Source of the DNA: CAZJRB01 sp964547995
Lineage (GTDB): Bacteria > Planctomycetota > Planctomycetia > Pirellulales > Thermoguttaceae
DNA length: 17,530 bases
Direction: 5' to 3'
Assembly (NCBI GenBank): GCA_964547995.1
Contig: CAZJRB010000141.1
Coordinates: 1-17,530 of the forward strand
This document shows positions 1-6,500 of this stretch, piece by piece. Within the stretch, counting starts at the first letter, position 1, and each line of letters opens with the position of its first letter. The translations under genes were made by a program, and so were the position numbers. Below the pieces are notes generated by a model. It saw only the letters and a list, made by a program, of their open reading frames with translations. It was not told the origin of the DNA and searched no databases.

Positions 1-82
1 TGTCCACCGGCATCGCCAGCGCCTTCACGCCGCTTTTCAGTTGGGCAATCAGGTTCTCCTGGTTGCAGCGACCGTTCGCTTC
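1..82 (-). pseudogene. 3' fragment of IS1380-type transposase
   Basis: Read on the minus strand from base 82 and running off the window edge, one open frame gives EANGRCNQENLIAQLKSG followed by VKALAMPVD. This matches, from memory, the conserved C-terminal catalytic segment of IS1380-family DDE transposases (an E-x-N-x-R-C-N-Q-E-N-L-I type block). Upstream of base 82 the similarity stops where the palindromic repeat at 87-166 begins, and no transposase reading resumes on the far side, so this copy has lost its 5' part here. The rest lies outside the window, so its full extent is unknown. Family assignment is by motif recall only. Confidence 0.65.
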
Positions 83-86
83 CCGC

Positions 87-297
<211 letters not shown>

Positions 298-320
298 GCG
301 CCGCGGGTGCCACGACATGG

Positions 321-435
321 GACTACCGCAACTCCCGATACGCCAATCCACTGCAGCAGCGCCCCTCCAGGGAGGCGTTGACGCCCACGAGACGAGCTGC
401 CCCCAATTGACAACCAAGAGACGCGGCGGTACACT
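321..435 (+). repeat. Promoter-bearing cassette repeat, copy A
   Basis: This 115-bp segment aligns without gaps to 1156-1270, with 100 of 115 bases identical by my hand count. It contains a small hairpin (CCTCC-AG-GGAGG at 364-375) and ends in a sigma70-type promoter. The last ~31 bases also match the third, shorter copy at 2145-2175. It lies directly upstream of the DUF4160/DUF2442 pair. Confidence 0.85.
407..435 (+). promoter_or_regulatory. Sigma70-like promoter for DUF4160/DUF2442
   Basis: TTGACA (407-412), 17-base spacer, TACACT (430-435): a consensus -35 with optimal spacing and a 4/6 -10. Both hexamers are identical in copy B of the repeat although the surrounding sequence has diverged, which supports function. 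It implies a leader of roughly 100 bases before the ATG at 545. Confidence 0.7.
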
Positions 436-544
436 GAATTATGTGGAAAACCCGTTAGCCAGTGACTTCGCTGCGCAGAAGATGACGCACGGTCGGCGAC
501 GTGGTACGGTGGATGGGTAGACGGCACTCGGGAGGCCCGGATCG

Positions 545-805
545 ATGCCGGAGATAAGCCGTTTCTTTGGGATTGTCATCGTCATGTACTACAAGGAGCA
601 TGCGCCGCCGCACTTTCATGCAAAGTACGCGGGCCAACGGGCGGCCTTTAGCATCGACGATCTGCGGCTCACCGAGGGTCGTCTGCCGCGCAGGGCCGTT
701 TCGCTGGTGCTGGAATGGGCGTTTCAGCACAGGGAAGAGCTGATGGAGAATTGGCGTCGTGTCGAGCAACGGGAAGACTTGCTCAAGATCGATCCCCTTG
801 ATTGA
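545..805 (+). CDS. DUF4160 domain protein (putative TA partner)
   Basis: An 86-residue protein spanning a whole DUF4160 domain. It shows the family signature of an N-terminal MPEISRFFGI strand, then HAPPHFHAKY around residues 20-29, followed by a helical C-terminal half rich in Glu/Arg. The start is supported by GGGAGG at 530-535, nine bases before the ATG. DUF4160 genes are very often followed by DUF2442, as here (10-base gap), and the pair is widely treated as a toxin-antitoxin-like module, although to my knowledge the biochemical activity is not established. No membrane segment or signal peptide is seen. The pair is probably co-transcribed from the promoter in the upstream repeat. Confidence 0.85.
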   Translation: MPEISRFFGIVIVMYYKEHAPPHFHAKYAGQRAAFSIDDLRLTEGRLPRRAVSLVLEWAFQHREELMENWRRVEQREDLLKIDPLD

Positions 806-815
806 GAGGGCAATC

Positions 816-1097
816 ATGCACTTCGTTACCGATGCAACCTACGTGTCCGGTCACAAGATCACGGTCCGTTTCGAGGACGGGTCGTGTCGGTTGGTGGATC
901 TCGCACCCCACTTGGACGGTCCTGTCTTCGAGCCCCTCAAAGACGTCGCCTACTTCAAACGTTTCACGGTCAATCGCGACATCGACACAGTAGTGTGGCC
1001 GAATGACGCGGATTTCTCCCCGGATTTCCTATACGAGATTGGAGAAGAAGTCAGCGAACCAACTCTTGCAGCGGACGCGGAGAAACCGCGCCGCTGA
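816..1097 (+). CDS. DUF2442 domain protein (putative TA partner)
   Basis: A 93-residue protein with the DUF2442 pattern: a beta-rich N-terminus (VTDATYVSGHKITVRFEDG) and the core DLAPHLDGPVFEPLKD, then a conserved VWPNDADFSPDFLYE block near residues 63-77. The ATG at 816 is chosen over an upstream in-frame ATG at 759 because it is preceded by GAGAGGG (804-810) and avoids a long overlap with DUF4160. The last ~17 residues (after GEEVSEP) lie beyond the usual domain end and are encoded by the imperfect palindrome at 1063-1101, so the original C-terminus may have been replaced by intergenic DNA. In such pairs it is presumed to act with its DUF4160 neighbour; this is inference. Confidence 0.85.
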   Translation: MHFVTDATYVSGHKITVRFEDGSCRLVDLAPHLDGPVFEPLKDVAYFKRFTVNRDIDTVVWPNDADFSPDFLYEIGEEVSEPTLAADAEKPRR

Positions 1098-1101
1098 AGA
1101 G
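1063..1101 (+). other. Bulged palindrome spanning a stop codon
   Basis: CTCTT-AGCGG-GCGG pairs with CCGC-CCGCT-AAGAG across an AGAAA loop, leaving small bulges (GC or AC opposite G). The stop codon of the DUF2442 gene (1095-1097) lies in the right arm. No T-tract follows, so it is not a classical intrinsic terminator. The bulged geometry recalls integron attC sites, but no core site pair was found. Confidence 0.5.
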
Positions 1102-1155
1102 CACCGTCTGCGGGGTCGCCGGCGAAGCTCTCGGAAACCGGTCGCCGCGACACGA

Positions 1156-1270
1156 GACTGCCGTAACTCCCCATACGCCAATCCATTACAGCATCGCCCC
1201 TCCAGGGAGGCATGGACGCCCGGGAGACGAACTGCTCGCAATTGACAGCCAAGAGACGCCGCGGTACACT
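1156..1270 (+). repeat. Promoter-bearing cassette repeat, copy B
   Basis: Second full copy of the 115-bp repeat (see 321-435), ungapped with 15 mismatches by hand count. It fills most of the gap between the DUF2442 gene and the PIN-domain gene. It carries the same promoter at its downstream edge and the same CCTCC-AG-GGAGG hairpin in its middle. Confidence 0.85.
1242..1270 (+). promoter_or_regulatory. Sigma70-like promoter for the PIN-domain operon
   Basis: TTGACA (1242-1247), 17-base spacer, TACACT (1265-1270). The expected transcription start is about 30 bases before the ATG at 1309, leaving room for the GAGG at 1300-1303 as ribosome-binding site. Confidence 0.72.
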
Positions 1271-1308
1271 AGCTGCCGAACACTTGATAGCGCATTTGCG
1301 AGGCAGCT

Positions 1309-1803
1309 ATGGACGGCCCGCACAATACCGTTTACGTCGAGACTTCGATTCCAAGTTTCTACTATACTCTGCGCACCGATCCGGAGTCGGTCGCGCGAAT
1401 GCATTGGACTCGCCAGTGGTGGCAGGAGTATGCGGCGGAGAGCACGCTTGTGACAAGCGTCGCCGTTATCGAGGAATTGCAGCACGGAACGGGCGGCAGG
1501 ATCGAAGAGCGGATTTCCCTTCTCGATCAGGCCACGGTGCTGCCGATCAGCGACGAGGTTGTCGAGATTGCCCAAGTCTACGTTGACAAGCTGGTTATGC
1601 CACGTGATCCGAAGGGCGATGCGCTGCACCTGGCATTCGCCTCGTACCACAAGGCGGATTTCTTGCTAACATGGAACTGCCGGCACTTGGCCAACGCCAA
1701 CAAGTTCCAGCACATCCGCGTGGTCAATTACGAACTGGGGCTGCCTTGCCCCGTGTTGACGACGCCTCTGAACTTCCTAAGCAGCGGTGATAACGATGAG
1801 TGA
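1309..1803 (+). CDS. PIN-domain VapC-family toxin
   Basis: A 164-residue protein of the PIN ribonuclease fold. Acidic positions are recognisable: E11 in the opening strand (VYVETSIPSFYY; this subfamily uses Glu where most VapC have Asp), E55/E56 in VIEEL, D104 in GDALHLAFA, and N123 in LLTWNCRHLAN. The last is also the usual form in this VETSIPS-type group. VapC toxins are Mg-dependent RNases that cleave tRNA or rRNA and are restrained by a small antitoxin. The start has GAGG six bases upstream. The next gene overlaps its 3' end by 8 bases, so the two are translationally coupled, with the toxin first and the presumed antitoxin second. Nothing indicates inactivation. Confidence 0.85.
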   Translation: MDGPHNTVYVETSIPSFYYTLRTDPESVARMHWTRQWWQEYAAESTLVTSVAVIEELQHGTGGRIEERISLLDQATVLPISDEVVEIAQVYVDKLVMPRDPKGDALHLAFASYHKADFLLTWNCRHLANANKFQHIRVVNYELGLPCPVLTTPLNFLSSGDNDE

Positions 1804-1987
1804 TTACGAAATCGACGAGATTCGGCGTATCAGGCACCAGATTTCCGAAGCGCACGGACATGACCTGCGGAAAATTGCCGATCATTACCGCAAGCTGGAA
1901 AAGGAGCTTCGAAAGTCCGGACGCTTCAAGTTCGCCGATGAAAAGCCTCACGAAACGCAGACGGCAAACACGGAAGACGCCGTCTAG
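1796..1987 (+). CDS. Small helical partner of the PIN toxin (putative antitoxin)
   Basis: A 63-residue, highly charged, almost entirely helical protein: EIDEIRRIRHQISEAHGHD, then KIADHYRKLEKEL and the conserved tail RKSGRFKFADEKP. I recall similar proteins encoded directly after VETSIPS-type PIN genes in cyanobacteria and planctomycetes, where they are annotated as hypothetical. The ATG at 1796 overlaps the toxin's stop region by 8 bases; an in-frame GTG at 1787 is an alternative start adding three residues. An antitoxin role is inferred from operon position only, and no DNA-binding motif is evident. Confidence 0.75.
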   Translation: MSDYEIDEIRRIRHQISEAHGHDLRKIADHYRKLEKELRKSGRFKFADEKPHETQTANTEDAV

Positions 1988-2001
1988 CCGGACGTTAGCC
2001 A

Positions 2002-2078
2002 GCGTGCCATGCCTTGCCGCGTCGGCATAACATCGGCCGGCGCCGGGGTGCCATGCCCACGCTTGCCGTGGGCATGTG
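2002..2078. repeat. Two hairpin repeats with GTGCCA flank
   Basis: The clear unit is TGCCCAC-GCTTGCC-GTGGGCA (stem 9 bp counting outer CA/TG, 2052-2076) preceded by GGGGTGC. A decayed unit precedes it: GTGCCATGCC (2004-2013), loop, GGCAT (2024-2028). The flank and the GCTTGYC loop match the arms of the repeat at 87-166, whereas the stem is unrelated. The region lies in the 243-bp gap after the PIN operon; the remainder holds only the short promoter repeat at 2145. Confidence 0.65.
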
Positions 2079-2144
2079 TGGGGACGTGTTCGGCGGGGGG
2101 AACCTGGGGGCGGCATTGGCTCGCGGGAGAGAAAGTGCCCCCTG

Positions 2145-2200
2145 AATTGAGAACCAAGAGACGCGGCGGTACACGGACTTTCCGGAAAACGGGCTAACCA
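2145..2200 (+). repeat. Short, decayed copy C of the cassette repeat
   Basis: Bases 2145-2174 match 405-434 with one difference, and similarity to copy A continues through GGAAAAC to TAACCA (TAGCCA in A). The upstream ~80 bases of the repeat are missing or unrecognisable. The promoter hexamers have decayed to TTGAGA (2147-2152) and TACACG (2170-2175), still 17 bases apart. It precedes the unrecognised gene at 2231. Confidence 0.75.
2147..2175 (+). promoter_or_regulatory. Weakened promoter in repeat copy C
   Basis: TTGAGA-N17-TACACG, each hexamer one base worse than in copies A and B. It is the only promoter-like sequence seen just upstream of the gene at 2231, about 50 bases away. Confidence 0.45.
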
Positions 2201-2230
2201 ATAAGCTCTGCCAGGACGAGACAAACCGCG

Positions 2231-2593
2231 ATGGGCATGTTCAATTCCATTTTGGCTGATCTCCGCTGCCCGACCAAACACGAAGTGGCCAACGACACGG
2301 AGATCCAGATAAAGTGGCAAGTCCCAGAGTCGCGGGCGCTCACCGTTTATCGCCTTGGGGATGTGCTCGAGAACATCGAGACGGAATACGACAACACCTG
2401 GATCCGAACCGACTATATCTGCCCCGTCTGCTCGAAGCAGACGACCGGAAAGAATGGCCTCACATACATCAAGATCGATGACCAGCAGAGGCATCTCGTC
2501 TTTGTGCGCATTGACCAGGGCAGAATTTGCGAGGTCCTCACGGAGGAGGAATTCGAGAAAACAGGGGTAGCCGACTTCGTCCACGATTGGTGA
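2231..2593 (+). CDS. Unrecognised 120-residue CXXC protein
   Basis: I do not recognise a named family. The protein starts MGMFNSILADLRCP, resembling small hypothetical proteins that open with MGMF and a strand leading to a Cys-Pro. It continues with a beta-rich, acidic body (NDTEIQIKW, LGDVLENIETEYDN) and a CPVC motif near residues 64-67, and ends with EEEFEKTGVADFVHDW. The CPVC with the single earlier Cys could be half of a zinc ribbon, but a full four-ligand set is not visible. No signal peptide or membrane segment is seen. The ribosome-binding site is weak (AGGA about 16 bases upstream). A second in-frame ATG lies at 2237. Frame usage and composition look like a genuine gene. Confidence 0.7.
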   Translation: MGMFNSILADLRCPTKHEVANDTEIQIKWQVPESRALTVYRLGDVLENIETEYDNTWIRTDYICPVCSKQTTGKNGLTYIKIDDQQRHLVFVRIDQGRICEVLTEEEFEKTGVADFVHDW

Positions 2594-2715
2594 CAAGCGA
2601 ACGGGAAGGAAGAACCCGGGGCGTTGCCGTAAGGGGGGGCACCGTTCGCCGCCTGTGGGCAAGCCTCGCCTGATTTGTGTTGTTTTCCCTGATGTAGAGG
2701 GGGTCCTCGCCGATT

Positions 2716-2768
2716 AGTGGGAAAGTGGGGCATTCCCACTTGACTACTATCCCACCTCGTGCTACCAT
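2716..2768 (+). promoter_or_regulatory. Promoter with adjoining palindrome, AbrB/RelE operon
   Basis: TTGACT (2740-2745), 17-base spacer, TACCAT (2763-2768) form a good sigma70-type promoter. A perfect palindrome AGTGGGAA-N9-TTCCCACT (2716-2740) ends on the first base of the -35 box, a natural place for an operator. AbrB-type antitoxins usually autoregulate, so this is a candidate binding site. The rest of the 255-bp gap (2594-2848) shows no gene. Confidence 0.55.
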
Positions 2769-2848
2769 ATCACTGACCCTGTGTGCTAGGCGAACAACGA
2801 CCTTGTGCAATGGGGATACCCGAAGCCGACCTTGCAACGGAAGTAGTT

Positions 2849-3115
2849 ATGACCACCAAGACCGCCGACGAAAAGGGGCGCATTGCGCTTGGCAAGAGCT
2901 ATGCAAACCAAACGGTGCTGATCGAAGAAATCAGCCCTATGGAACTCCGCATCATTCGGGCACGCGTAGTGCCCGCTAATGAGGCGTGGCTATGGGAAAA
3001 CCCGCAAGCCCTCGGATCCGTCGCCCGTGGCATCGCACAAGCACAGGCGGGCCAGATTGCTGAACCGCCGGACTTGGATGCGTCTGCCGCCTTTGTCGAG
3101 GAACGGGAAGAGTAA
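2849..3115 (+). CDS. AbrB/MazE-like antitoxin
   Basis: An 88-residue protein opening with TADEKGRIALGKSYANQTV, the swapped-hairpin AbrB/MazE pattern (K-G-R-hydrophobic-x-L-G) that binds operator DNA. It is followed by a Pro/Asp/Glu-rich flexible tail (AEPPDLDAS onward) of the kind that wraps a toxin. The ATG at 2849 is preferred over an upstream in-frame ATG at 2783 because the conserved domain begins here and GGAAG lies about eight bases before it. The stop TAA shares its last A with the toxin start (TAATG), so the pair is translationally coupled. Role: neutralise the RelE-like toxin and repress the operon. Confidence 0.8.
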   Translation: MTTKTADEKGRIALGKSYANQTVLIEEISPMELRIIRARVVPANEAWLWENPQALGSVARGIAQAQAGQIAEPPDLDASAAFVEEREE

Positions 3116-3462
3116 TGTTCACGTTAATCTGGACGCCCGAGGCCCGGGAGACCTACGACACGCTTTTGGCAAAAGCAAGAAAGCAACGGAAGGCACGCAA
3201 GGCCAAAGGTAAGAAGAAGTCATCCAAGGCCGAGGGGCTTTTCAAGCAAGTAGACAAGACGGTTCGATTGTTGGCGGCGAATCCGAAGCAGCCCAGCCTG
3301 CAAACCCATAAGTATCGCAGCTTATCACACCCCTACAACAAGTCCGAAAGCGTTTTCGAGGCGTATGTTCAGCAGAATACGCCCGCCGCGTATCGTCTGT
3401 TTTGGTGCTATGGGCCCGAGGCTCAGCAGATTACCGTCATAGCCATTACGCAACACCCCTAA
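3115..3462 (+). CDS. RelE/ParE-like toxin
   Basis: A 115-residue basic protein with the RelE/ParE layout: strand MFTLIWTPEA, helices, the HKYRSLSHPYN region, and closing strands YRLFWCYGPEAQQITVIAI. RelE relatives cleave mRNA on the ribosome and ParE relatives poison gyrase; the sequence does not decide which. Between the first and second helices, around residues 20-39, there is a very Lys/Arg-rich stretch longer than in classic RelE; I recall it in this particular subfamily, so it need not be a local insertion. It overlaps the antitoxin stop by one base. Downstream, 56 bases separate it from the convergent alpha-2-macroglobulin gene. Confidence 0.8.
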   Translation: MFTLIWTPEARETYDTLLAKARKQRKARKAKGKKKSSKAEGLFKQVDKTVRLLAANPKQPSLQTHKYRSLSHPYNKSESVFEAYVQQNTPAAYRLFWCYGPEAQQITVIAITQHP

Positions 3463-3518
3463 GGGCAACAGCAGGCCGCCGCGCTCGGCAACGGCGACCA
3501 CCGGCTGCTCGTCGGCCG

Positions 3519-6500
3519 CTATTTCACCACCAAATTAAAGCTCTCCGAGTGGCTGTTGAATTCGGGGGCGTACATGCACTGGATCTGGGCCATGCCGGTC
3601 TGGTATTGGCCCCGGTGTACGACGCGGGTGGAATACTCGAAGACGTACGTGCCCTTCGGAAGGTAGTCGATGAAGAAGTGGCTGGCCACGTCGCGGGTCG
3701 ATTCGTAGTAGGCCAGCCCGTCCTGGTACTTGTAGCGTGACAGGACGTTGACCGGCTCGGTGCCGCTGCCGCGCTGGTCCTTCAGGTGGACGTACTCCAT
3801 GTCGCGGTCGACGCGCAACACGATCCGCACGACCAGCTCGTCGCCGACGGCAAGCGGCCCGGCCACCGGCTTCAAGACCGGGCCGGTCTTCGTGTTGACC
3901 TTTGTGTAGAGGGCTTTTTTCAACGTCAGCGGCGTGCCTTCGTAGGGCGTGACCTTGCTCATGTCTTCGAGGTACTGCCAATGGACGGCGCCCCAGGCGA
4001 CGCCCTTGTCGATCTTCTTGACGGTGATCTCGCCCATCTGGGGTTTGATCTCCGGGCCGGTGAAGCGTTGTTCGTAGAAGCCGGTTCCGGCCTCGACCTT
4101 TTCGGGCTTGATGAGCTTGCCGGCCAGCGAGACTTCGACCAGCTCGTCGGAGGCCAAGAGATCGGTTCCCCGCAGCAGCAGGGCGTAGACGGCGTCGGCG
4201 GTGGCCTTGGTCGTCTTCCAGTCCTGGGTCTGTTTCTGCTTCAGCAGCCAGACCTTGCACTCCTCGACCGCTTTGGCGTCGCCCATCACCTCGTCGAAGG
4301 CCTCGATCATCATCGCCTGGGTCTCGATCGGGGCTCGATACCACCACCAGGACAGCTCCAGGTCGCGCCAGAACATGCCGAGCTCCTCGTTGCTGACGGA
4401 GCGTTCCTTGATCGACCGCATGATGCCCTGGGCGGCCGGCTTGTCGCCGAAGCGTTTCAAGGCAATGGCCATGTGGGCCTGGGACTGGCGGTTGGCCACT
4501 TTGAGCCAGTATTTCTTGGCCTGGGCGAGGAAGTAGTCGACCGCCTCCTTGTGTTTTTTGGCGACCGGCTTGTCTTTGAGGAAGAAGCTGCGGCCGTAGA
4601 GGTAGAACGCGATGGAGGGTGACATGTGGTTGGCGTCCTTGTCGCCGTGCTTGAGGATATCGCGGTAGCGGCGGTCGATCCAACTGTCGAGATAGTTCAA
4701 CGACCGCACGGCCGGATCGACCTTGATATCGACGCCCAGGTGGCGCATCCGCCCGAAGCCGGTCGTGATGTAGCAGGTGATGTACCAGTTGCCGCGTCCG
4801 CCGGGGAACCACGGCCAGGAGCCGTCGGGCTTTTGCATTTGCGTGAGCTGGTTGAGCGCCCGGCGGGTCTCGCTGTTTAAGCGGTTATCGTCGAAGAGTA
4901 TCCCGACGTCGCGGCGTGCCTGGCTTTCCTTTTTGGCCTGGCGGAGCCACGGGGTCTCTTCGAGCATCACGGCCTTGAGATCCTGGTTCTTCTCCATCGG
5001 GCTGTCCAGGGCGGGGGTGCCCTTCCACTGGTCGAATACCCGGCGGATCTTGGGATCGGAATTGGCGATGTGACGCGCGAGGCTGTTGGCGTACAGCCGG
5101 TTGAAGATCTGCTCGGCGCACTGATGCGGATACTCCATCAGGTACGGCAGGGCCATTACGGCGTACCACGAGGGATTCGAGACCATCTGCACGACGACGT
5201 TCTCTTGCTTGAGCGTCTTGGACTTGCCGGAGTCGAGCAGCTTCTGGAACACGAACTTTTTGGTCGCGGGCCCGCGGATGGGCAGCGGCAGCGATTCGGT
5301 GACAAAGATGCGCCGCGAAAGGACGGGCAGGTAGCCCTCCTCGCCGTCGGACAGCTTGCCGGTCGAGCCGATGGCCTTGTAGGACAGGAACCCCATGCCG
5401 TCGGGGACGGTCAGTTTCCAGGAGTAGCTCTTGGATTCCTTCGACGGGATGTCGAAGCTCAGGTCGGTCGCCGTGTTGCCGAGCTGGGCGTCGACCGATT
5501 TGGCGGTGCGGGCGTCGGCCAGCGTGAGCCGGACCTTGCCGGTCTGGCGGGCGGCCGACTGGTTCGACACCTTGACGGTGAACTCCAGCACGTCGCCCTC
5601 GCGGAGGAATCGCGGCGCGTTCGGCTGGACCATGATGTCTTTCGACGTGACGGCCTTGTCCTGGAGGTAGCCGCTGCGGAGCTGCTTATCGTGGGCGAAG
5701 CCGAAGAAGTTCCATTCGGTCAGGGCCTCGGGCATGGTGAACTCGAGCTTTACTTCGCCGTTCTTCTCCGAGATCAGATGCGGGAAGAAGAAGGCCGTTT
5801 CGTTGAGATTCTTCCTGGCGGCGACTTTCGTCAGGTCGGGGCCCTTGGCTTGCGGTGCCTGTTGGCCGCCGCCGTTGCGGGCGTTTTCCTTGGCGGCGCC
5901 GCCGAAGGCCGACATTTTGCGTTTTGCGGCCAACCGGTTCCCGCCGTTTGTCGGCGCACCCGGTGGTGCCGCCGCTGCGTCCATCGCCATCTCCATCGCC
6001 GGCGCCCCGGCGGCGGCCACACTACGTCGGGCGCCGCTCTTCAGGGCCATACCTGGCCTGCCACCGCGGCCGAAGTACTGATAGCCCCAGAAGTTTGCGA
6101 TGATGTCGTGCGGGAAGCTGCGGTAGGTCCACTGCACGTGTTTGCTGGCAACCGGCCAATTTCCCTGCAAGTGCTGGAGCTGGCGCAGGGCATTCTCGAA
6201 CTGCGAACTCAAGTTGGAATAGTCCTGTCGGAAGACGTTGAAGCGTTGCATCCAGTGGTGGGGCTTGTACGCGTCGAGCGAGGCATCGTAGAGCGTGGCA
6301 ACCATCTCGGCCACGGCCTTCTTCGCGTCGGGGCCGGTGATCACCGCCGTCCAGGTCTCTTTCTGGGCCGGCTGGAGCTTCGAGACGAAGTGTTCCCATT
6401 TAACGGTCAAGTTCTTATTGGTCCACGGAACGTTTACCTTCCGAGAATGGAGGAAAGCCCGGTTTTCGCGGACCATGGTCACGCGGACGGTGAAGCCGCC

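Noticed and set aside
300..2230. Integron cassette array with attC sites
   Set aside because: The cassette-like layout and the bulged palindrome at 1063-1101 are suggestive, but I found no convincing RYYYAAC/GTTRRRY core pair around any unit and no integrase in the window.
3463..3518. Apparently coding-like codon pattern between the RelE-like toxin and the alpha-2-macroglobulin stop
   Set aside because: Only 56 bases, open in both directions, with no recognisable protein; an imperfect AGCAG/CTGCT stem is too weak to call a terminator.
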